Shown here piece by piece: positions 36,080-40,979 of a stretch of 40,979 nt of DNA (its first letter is position 1; every line of letters begins with the position of its first letter). The DNA lies in contig NZ_CVSS01000062.1 of NCBI RefSeq assembly GCF_001180185.1, positions 1 through 40,979 of the forward strand, written 5' to 3'. A program made the translations under genes and the position numbers. The stretch is from Candidatus Pelagibacter communis (GTDB taxonomy: Bacteria; Pseudomonadota; Alphaproteobacteria; Pelagibacterales; Pelagibacteraceae). The notes beneath the pieces are model-generated. The model was not told the DNA's origin, did no database searches, and saw only the letters and a program-made list of their open reading frames with translations.

Positions 36080-36859
36080 ATGAATAAAAAGATAAAAAAA
36101 ATTCTTAAAAAAAAAAATAAATCAAAAATAATTTGTCTTACAGCTTACTCCAAAAATATTGCCTCAATCCTAGATAAACATTGTGATATTGTGTTGGTAG
36201 GAGATTCACTTGGATCTGTTCTCTATAATTATAAATCCACAAAAGAAGTAACCCTAAATAACATGATAAATCATTCAAAAAGTGTAAAGCTTGGACTAAA
36301 AAAAGCTTTGATGGTAGTTGATATGCCTTATAAAACATATCGAAACCCAAGGGAAGCTCTTAAAAATACAAAATTAGTTTTAAAAGAAACTAAATGTGAC
36401 GCAGTAAAACTTGAAGGTGGTAAGAAAATAATTCCAATTATAAAAACTCTAATTAAAAACAAAATCCCAGTGATGGGCCATATTGGTATTTTACCTCAAA
36501 CAGATAAAAAATTTTTCTTTAAAGGTAGAAAACAGACAGAAAAAAATAAGATTATAAATGATGCTATTTTATTACAAAAAGCAGGAGCTTTTTCGATTGT
36601 TTTAGAATGTATTGAAAAAAAACTTTCAAAAGAGTTAACTAAAAATTTAAAGATACCAACCATTGGCATTGGAGCCTCAGTAAATTGTGATGGTCAAGTA
36701 TTAGTTACTGATGATTTATTAGGACTAACAAATCAAAATTTTAGATTTGTTAAAAAATATATAAATTTGAAAAAAATAATTAACAAGTCTATAAACCAAT
36801 TTAAGACTGAAGTGTTAAATGAAAAATTTCCAACAGACAAGCATTCATTCAAACTTTAA
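36080..36859 (+). CDS. panB: 3-methyl-2-oxobutanoate hydroxymethyltransferase
   Basis: Makes ketopantoate from 2-oxoisovalerate and methylene-tetrahydrofolate, the first step to pantothenate and CoA. The 259-residue protein has VLVGDSLGSVLYNYKSTKEVTL (metal-binding Asp region), ALMVVDMPYKTY, VKLEGGKKI, MGHIGILPQ and the catalytic-glutamate segment VLECIE. It follows guaA by two bases. The 3' end overlaps the convergent oxygenase gene by 11 bases. panC is not in this window. Confidence 0.95.
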   Translation: MNKKIKKILKKKNKSKIICLTAYSKNIASILDKHCDIVLVGDSLGSVLYNYKSTKEVTLNNMINHSKSVKLGLKKALMVVDMPYKTYRNPREALKNTKLVLKETKCDAVKLEGGKKIIPIIKTLIKNKIPVMGHIGILPQTDKKFFFKGRKQTEKNKIINDAILLQKAGAFSIVLECIEKKLSKELTKNLKIPTIGIGASVNCDGQVLVTDDLLGLTNQNFRFVKKYINLKKIINKSINQFKTEVLNEKFPTDKHSFKL

Positions 36860-37904
36860 AGATGTTTTGATTTTTATAGTGCAAAATCCTGTAAAATTTC
36901 ATTAGAATAAATTTTAGATTATTTACTATTACACCAGGTTTATAATTAACTAATTCTTTGATAAAAAATTTTTTTAAATCAATATCATTTAAATTTTCTA
37001 TCAAATTTATCTTATTTTCTTTCGTTTTAAAGGTTAAACTGTCTTTAGTTTGATAACTTAATCTCATCATAATTCTATTTTTTTTCTTACAATGGCCGCC
37101 TCTATGATAAACCCTGAATGAGTCAATTAAGACTCCATTTCCTTGTCCTTTTACTATCGAAATATTTTCTGAATTATTTTTTTCATCTATGTACTTATCG
37201 TCTATCTTACCTCTTTCACCAATAACTGGATTAGAAATTTCATGAGCAGACTTGGAAAAAACTCCTAGAGGATTATTCTTTTTTATAACATGTAGAGGCC
37301 CATTTTCGTGATCAACATCACTAACATTTATAAACAAATCTAAACTTTTGTAACCAAAATCGTCTTTATGCCATAACATGGCTCCTCTCTTAGGAAATTT
37401 AGTTGGATAATTTTTGTAAATTTTTACTTGATTTAAAATTGGAAAAACTTTTAAATAATCAGTGCTTATTGAGATCATTTTATCTGATATAGCAAACTTC
37501 AAAATATCTTGTTTAAGCTTAGAGCTTAAAAAATCAAAAATTTCAATTTTATAAGTTTGATTGCCAGAATTTGTTACATTATATCGTGTTTCATTTTTAA
37601 GTTTGGAAAATTCATCATCAATTATTTTCGATAATTTTAGGTCGTTTTCATTAAGTTCATTATTAATAGATTGAGTTAAAACATCTAAATCATTATCTTT
37701 ATTGACTAATTTACAAAAATTTTTTTTCAATTCCTCATTGTGCTCATTTGAATTTCTTAAGTGTTTTAATTTCCACATAATAAAAATGATTTTTCTGTCA
37801 AAATTAATGAAATATTGCCAAAATATTTCATAAACAGGGCATACAAATATTGATAATAATTTTTTATATAACAAAGTTTTTTTAAAATTTATCAGGTATT
37901 TCAT
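36849..37904 (-). CDS. PhyH-like Fe(II)/2-oxoglutarate dioxygenase
   Basis: A 351-residue protein with a jelly-roll oxygenase domain in its C-terminal half. The HxD ligand pair is H179-K-D181 in AMLWHKDDFGYKSLDLFINV, the distal histidine is H267 in DSFRVYHRGGHCKKKNR, and an arginine ten residues after it would bind 2-oxoglutarate. This fits phytanoyl-CoA dioxygenase-type hydroxylases. The first 170 residues have no recognised domain and a hydrophobic patch near residues 10-45. It lacks the ectoine hydroxylase (EctD) signature, although it stands next to an ectoine-like catabolic gene pair. The substrate is unknown; the start could also be the Met at residue 43. Confidence 0.72.
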   Translation of the reverse strand: MKYLINFKKTLLYKKLLSIFVCPVYEIFWQYFINFDRKIIFIMWKLKHLRNSNEHNEELKKNFCKLVNKDNDLDVLTQSINNELNENDLKLSKIIDDEFSKLKNETRYNVTNSGNQTYKIEIFDFLSSKLKQDILKFAISDKMISISTDYLKVFPILNQVKIYKNYPTKFPKRGAMLWHKDDFGYKSLDLFINVSDVDHENGPLHVIKKNNPLGVFSKSAHEISNPVIGERGKIDDKYIDEKNNSENISIVKGQGNGVLIDSFRVYHRGGHCKKKNRIMMRLSYQTKDSLTFKTKENKINLIENLNDIDLKKFFIKELVNYKPGVIVNNLKFILMKFYRILHYKNQNIFKV

Positions 37905-37997
37905 TATTTATTGTTATACAGTAATTATTTACATATAAAATTCAAAATTTTATTTTACTAATAATTTAAAGTATAGGTAATTACTATTAATTTTTAA

Positions 37998-38741
37998 ATG
38001 AAACTTACTAAAATTAAACCAAAATACGAAACTTCTTCTAATCCAAGAATTGGCTTAATCACCTTAGCTAGCGATTTTAGAATTGAAAAAGATTTTAATA
38101 ATATAATTTATGGAAAAGATATAGATTTGTATTCAAACAGAATTAAATCATATAATCCACTTACTAATGAAACTTTAAAAAAAATGGCTGATGATATCAT
38201 TGATGTGACCAAGGAAATTTTGCCAGAACAAAAACTTGATTGTGTTGCATATGGATGTACCTCAGGAACTATAGCTGTAGGATATAAATCTATTTATGAG
38301 AAAGTAAACATAGCTAAACCTAATACTAAAGTAACCACACCAATTACATCAACAATCAATGCATTAAAAAATCTTAAGATAAATAAATTATCAATATTCA
38401 CTCCATATACAGACGAAATTAACCAGTCTGTTATAAAATATTTTAAAGAAGAAAATATAGAAATTTCAGAACTATCTTATTTTGATATAGCATCGGATAT
38501 AGATATCGGAAAAGTCGATTCTGATCATTTATATGATGTGTTGAGTAAACAAGATCTTTCAAAAAGTGATGCACTGTTTGTTTCTTGCACAGCATTACCA
38601 GTCTTATCTATAATTAAAGATTTAGAAAAAAAACTTGGAAAAATAGTGTTGTCAAGTAATCAGACATTGATTTGGGAGACGCTTAATCAAATAGAATATA
38701 AAAATAAAATTGAAGGTTATGGGGAATTATTTAAAAATTAA
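37998..38741 (+). CDS. Asp/Glu racemase-superfamily protein (maleate isomerase / EutA-like)
   Basis: A 247-residue protein with two catalytic-type cysteines, C87 in VAYGCTSGT and C197 in FVSCTALPV, placed symmetrically as in maleate isomerase and aspartate racemase. EutA-type members of this superfamily are encoded in ectoine and hydroxyectoine utilisation clusters, and the next gene here is an ectoine hydrolase-like M24 protein. A role in compatible-solute breakdown is therefore inferred. It is separated by two bases from that gene, indicating co-expression. Confidence 0.75.
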   Translation: MKLTKIKPKYETSSNPRIGLITLASDFRIEKDFNNIIYGKDIDLYSNRIKSYNPLTNETLKKMADDIIDVTKEILPEQKLDCVAYGCTSGTIAVGYKSIYEKVNIAKPNTKVTTPITSTINALKNLKINKLSIFTPYTDEINQSVIKYFKEENIEISELSYFDIASDIDIGKVDSDHLYDVLSKQDLSKSDALFVSCTALPVLSIIKDLEKKLGKIVLSSNQTLIWETLNQIEYKNKIEGYGELFKN

Positions 38742-38743
38742 TT

Positions 38744-39913
38744 ATGCTATTTAGCGAAGAGGAATATAAACAAAGACTTTTAAAAGTTCAAAAAATGATG
38801 CAAGAAAAAGGCATCGAAATTCTAATTTCTCACGATACAAATAATATGAATTATTTAACAGGTTATGATGCATGGTCCTTTTATTATGCACAATGTGTAA
38901 TAGTACATGTTAATGCTGATGAGCCAATATGTTTTGTGAGGGATCAAGATGCAGGAGGAGCTTTTATTAAAACTTATCTAAAAAAAGAAAATATAATTGT
39001 TTATGATGAACACTATATTCATACATGGCCAAAACATCCTTATGATTATTTAGTTAAAATAATTAAGGATAAAAAGTGGGATAAACTTTCAATAGGATTA
39101 GAAATGGATGCCCATTATTTCACAGCGTTTTGCTATGAAAAAATTAAACAAGGTTTGCCAAATGCAAAAATAAAAGACTCAGAAAGATTAGTGAATTGGG
39201 CAAGATTAGTAAAATCTAATACCGAAATTGATTATATGAAATCTGCAGCAAAAATTTCAGAAATAGGAATGAAAACAGCTTTTGATGTAATTAAACCTGG
39301 TGTTCGACAATGTGATGCTGTTGGGGAAATACAAAAAGCACTATTTTATGGAACACCTGAATTTGGTGGAGAGTATTCAAGTATTGCAACTTTATTACCA
39401 ACTGGAAAAGGAACTTCAGCCTCACACCTAACTGCCACACAAGATAAATTTATAGAGGGTGAGGCTACAATTATTGAGCTATCAGGAGTGTATAAAAGAT
39501 ATCATGCTCCAATGGCTCGAACAGTCTTGTTAGGAAAACCTGATCAATTAAAAATTGATACGATGAAAAAAACAATTGAGGCACTTCAAGCAGGAATAGA
39601 TGCTACAAAACCTGGCAATAAAGTTGATGACGTCGCTCAAGCTTTCTGGAAAGTATTAGATAAATACGGGATAGAAAAAAAATCTAGAACTGGCTATTCG
39701 ATTGGTATTGGTTATCCTCCAGATTGGGGTGAACATACACTTAATATATATAAAGGAGACATGACACTTTTAAAACCTAATGTTTGTTTTCATATGATTG
39801 CTGTAATGCAGTTTGGAAATTGGGGTGTAGAAGCTTCAGAGGCAATTAGGGTGACAGATAAAGGAGCGGAATTATTTTGCAATATGTCTAAAGAACTTCA
39901 CGTTAAAAGCTAA
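38744..39913 (+). CDS. doeA: M24-family ectoine hydrolase-like protein (DoeA/EutD type)
   Basis: A 389-residue creatinase/prolidase-fold protein with an N-terminal creatinase domain (HDTNNMNYLTGYDAWSFY) and a C-terminal pita-bread domain. The usual dinuclear metal aspartates of M24 peptidases are not kept: the segment that should read D-x-G...D-x-T-R-T is IIELSGVYKRYHAPMARTV (about 243-261). This loss is as in creatinase and DoeA/EutD, which open the ectoine ring or similar amide rings without being peptidases. With the EutA-like neighbour and an ABC ATPase next door, ectoine or hydroxyectoine hydrolysis is the best guess. The symbol is a moderate-confidence assignment. Confidence 0.72.
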   Translation: MLFSEEEYKQRLLKVQKMMQEKGIEILISHDTNNMNYLTGYDAWSFYYAQCVIVHVNADEPICFVRDQDAGGAFIKTYLKKENIIVYDEHYIHTWPKHPYDYLVKIIKDKKWDKLSIGLEMDAHYFTAFCYEKIKQGLPNAKIKDSERLVNWARLVKSNTEIDYMKSAAKISEIGMKTAFDVIKPGVRQCDAVGEIQKALFYGTPEFGGEYSSIATLLPTGKGTSASHLTATQDKFIEGEATIIELSGVYKRYHAPMARTVLLGKPDQLKIDTMKKTIEALQAGIDATKPGNKVDDVAQAFWKVLDKYGIEKKSRTGYSIGIGYPPDWGEHTLNIYKGDMTLLKPNVCFHMIAVMQFGNWGVEASEAIRVTDKGAELFCNMSKELHVKS

Positions 39914-39964
39914 TTATTTAAGGTTGATATTTAGTCACACAAATGTTTTAAAGTTCCATTAATT

Positions 39965-40948
39965 ATGGTCTCAAAAAAAGATTTTGTTAAATTTGATAAA
40001 GTCGATAAAAGCTACGACGGTAAAGTCTTAGTTGTAAAAGACCTTCAATTAGATATTGCAGAAGGTGAGTTCATAACGATGCTAGGACCCTCTGGCTCAG
40101 GTAAAACAACTTGCTTAATGATGTTAGCAGGTTTTGAAACACCAACTAACGGTGAAATTTATTTGGATGGTAAAGCTATATCCAGTATACCTCCTCACAA
40201 AAGAGGAATTGGAATGGTATTTCAAAATTATGCTTTATTCCCGCACATGACTGTGTATGAAAATTTAGCTTTTCCATTAAGAGTGAGAAAAATTCCGAAA
40301 GACGAAGCTGATAAAAAAATTGATAAAGCGTTATCAATGGTATCTCTACAAGGTTTTGCCGCAAGGATGCCAGGTCAATTGTCAGGTGGACAACAACAAA
40401 GGGTAGCAGTTGCAAGATCATTGGTCTTTGATCCACAACTAGTTTTAATGGATGAACCTCTTGGTGCTCTTGATAAAAATTTAAGAGAAAGCATGCAGTA
40501 TGAAATCAAACATATTCATGAGAGCATTGGTGTAACAGTTGTTTATGTTACTCATGATCAAAGTGAGGCTTTAACCATGTCCAATCGTATTGCAGTGTTT
40601 AATGATGGTAAAGTACAACAGCTTTCTAGTCCTGATGAATTGTATGAAAAACCTGTCAATTCGTTTGTTGCAGAATTTATTGGGGAAAATAATACTTTTG
40701 CTGGAGAGATTTCGGATATTTCTGATGGAAAATGTAAGGTAAAATTATCTAATTCAGAAATATTAGCTAATCCTATTTCTGTAAAAGGAAAAGGGGAACG
40801 CACGACTGTATCCTTAAGACCTGAAAGGGCATTGATTAACCCAGACGATAAAATGGATAATATTCACAAAGGGAAAATTGAAGAAGTGATTTATCATGGT
40901 GATCATACTAGAGTAAGAATTAATTTATTGGGTAACCTAGCTCTATAA
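39965..40948 (+). CDS. potA: PotA/UgpC-like ABC transporter ATP-binding protein
   Basis: The cytoplasmic motor of a solute importer. The 327-residue protein has Walker A GPSGSGKTT (41-49), Q-loop FQNYALFP, signature LSGGQQQR (139-146), Walker B LVLMDEP (159-165) and a C-terminal TOBE-type domain (SLRPERALI). It is closest to the spermidine/putrescine type, so polyamines or, from context, an ectoine-like solute may be carried. It ends abruptly at INLLGNLAL, in the middle of the usual TOBE strand, 31 bases before the right edge. Family members run about 350-380 residues, so the C-terminus may be truncated or frameshifted. Confidence 0.85.
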   Translation: MVSKKDFVKFDKVDKSYDGKVLVVKDLQLDIAEGEFITMLGPSGSGKTTCLMMLAGFETPTNGEIYLDGKAISSIPPHKRGIGMVFQNYALFPHMTVYENLAFPLRVRKIPKDEADKKIDKALSMVSLQGFAARMPGQLSGGQQQRVAVARSLVFDPQLVLMDEPLGALDKNLRESMQYEIKHIHESIGVTVVYVTHDQSEALTMSNRIAVFNDGKVQQLSSPDELYEKPVNSFVAEFIGENNTFAGEISDISDGKCKVKLSNSEILANPISVKGKGERTTVSLRPERALINPDDKMDNIHKGKIEEVIYHGDHTRVRINLLGNLAL

Positions 40949-40979
40949 CCATCAATTTTAGACTGTTTAACGTAAGTAT

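Noticed and set aside
36849..37904. PhyH-like oxygenase as ectoine hydroxylase (EctD), given the ectoine-like neighbours
   Set aside because: The EctD signature around the HxD motif is absent and the N-terminal half is unrelated.
1..40979. CRISPR array, insertion sequence, prophage or integron
   Set aside because: No regularly spaced repeats, transposase, integrase or phage structural genes were seen on either strand.

Overview
This window looks like a piece of an alphaproteobacterial SAR11 (Pelagibacterales) chromosome. The evidence is the very low GC content, very short or negative intergenic distances, a blue-type proteorhodopsin followed by ferredoxin, ferredoxin reductase and GST genes, a eukaryote-like NADP isocitrate dehydrogenase, and an alphaproteobacterial-type SOS operator (GTTC-N7-GTTC). 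This rests on recognising gene content and order, not on a database search. No gap without a gene exceeds 300 bases; the longest is the roughly 210-base leader of the proteorhodopsin gene. I see no insertion sequence, prophage or CRISPR array.

Layout, left to right. Positions 1-1592 hold the N-terminal part of a UvrD/PcrA helicase running off the left edge. 1622-9470 is housekeeping: an AsmA-like envelope protein, fumC, a MazG-like pyrophosphohydrolase, nadC-nadA, tRNA-Leu(GAG), ygfZ, a dihydroorotase-like amidohydrolase with an altered metal motif, and an SMR transporter coupled to a prpE-type acyl-CoA synthetase. 11400-14393 is the proteorhodopsin locus with its own terminator, then ferredoxin, ferredoxin reductase and GST. 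14394-15175 is a dksA unit on the minus strand with a strong promoter and two tiny overlapping membrane ORFs behind it. 15205-19908 is a compact plus-strand module of two membrane-associated glycosyltransferases and two exported polysaccharide lyase-like proteins. 19910-21607 is an SOS-controlled umuDC operon. 21745-25934 carries a cupin, a GFA-family protein, a glycerate-kinase-like protein, a TolC-family protein and recA. 26034-36859 holds alaS, icd, a psd-pssA-GT8 unit, rlmE, a CBS-less guaB, a small TPR protein, guaA and panB. 36849-40948 has a PhyH-type oxygenase, an Asp/Glu-racemase-like protein, an M24 ectoine-hydrolase-like protein and an ABC transporter ATPase.

How the genes fit together. 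Light-driven proton pumping (proteorhodopsin) sits beside a ferredoxin and a ferredoxin reductase, so energy and redox functions are neighbours but are separated by a terminator. The umuDC promoter has a perfect LexA-type direct repeat just after its -10 box, and recA has a related imperfect one, which suggests a minimal SOS circuit. The last two complete genes and the ABC ATPase look like an ectoine or related compatible-solute uptake and catabolism set. The glycosyltransferase/lyase module is the least explained block: it resembles export-type exopolysaccharide loci, where a periplasmic lyase trims the polymer, which is unexpected in a streamlined planktonic cell.

The points most worth following up are the glycosyltransferase/lyase module, the two mini-ORFs behind dksA, the palindromic proteorhodopsin leader, the SOS operators, the GC-only discriminator of the dksA promoter, the IMP dehydrogenase lacking its CBS module, and the dihydroorotase homologue with QxH in place of HxH.
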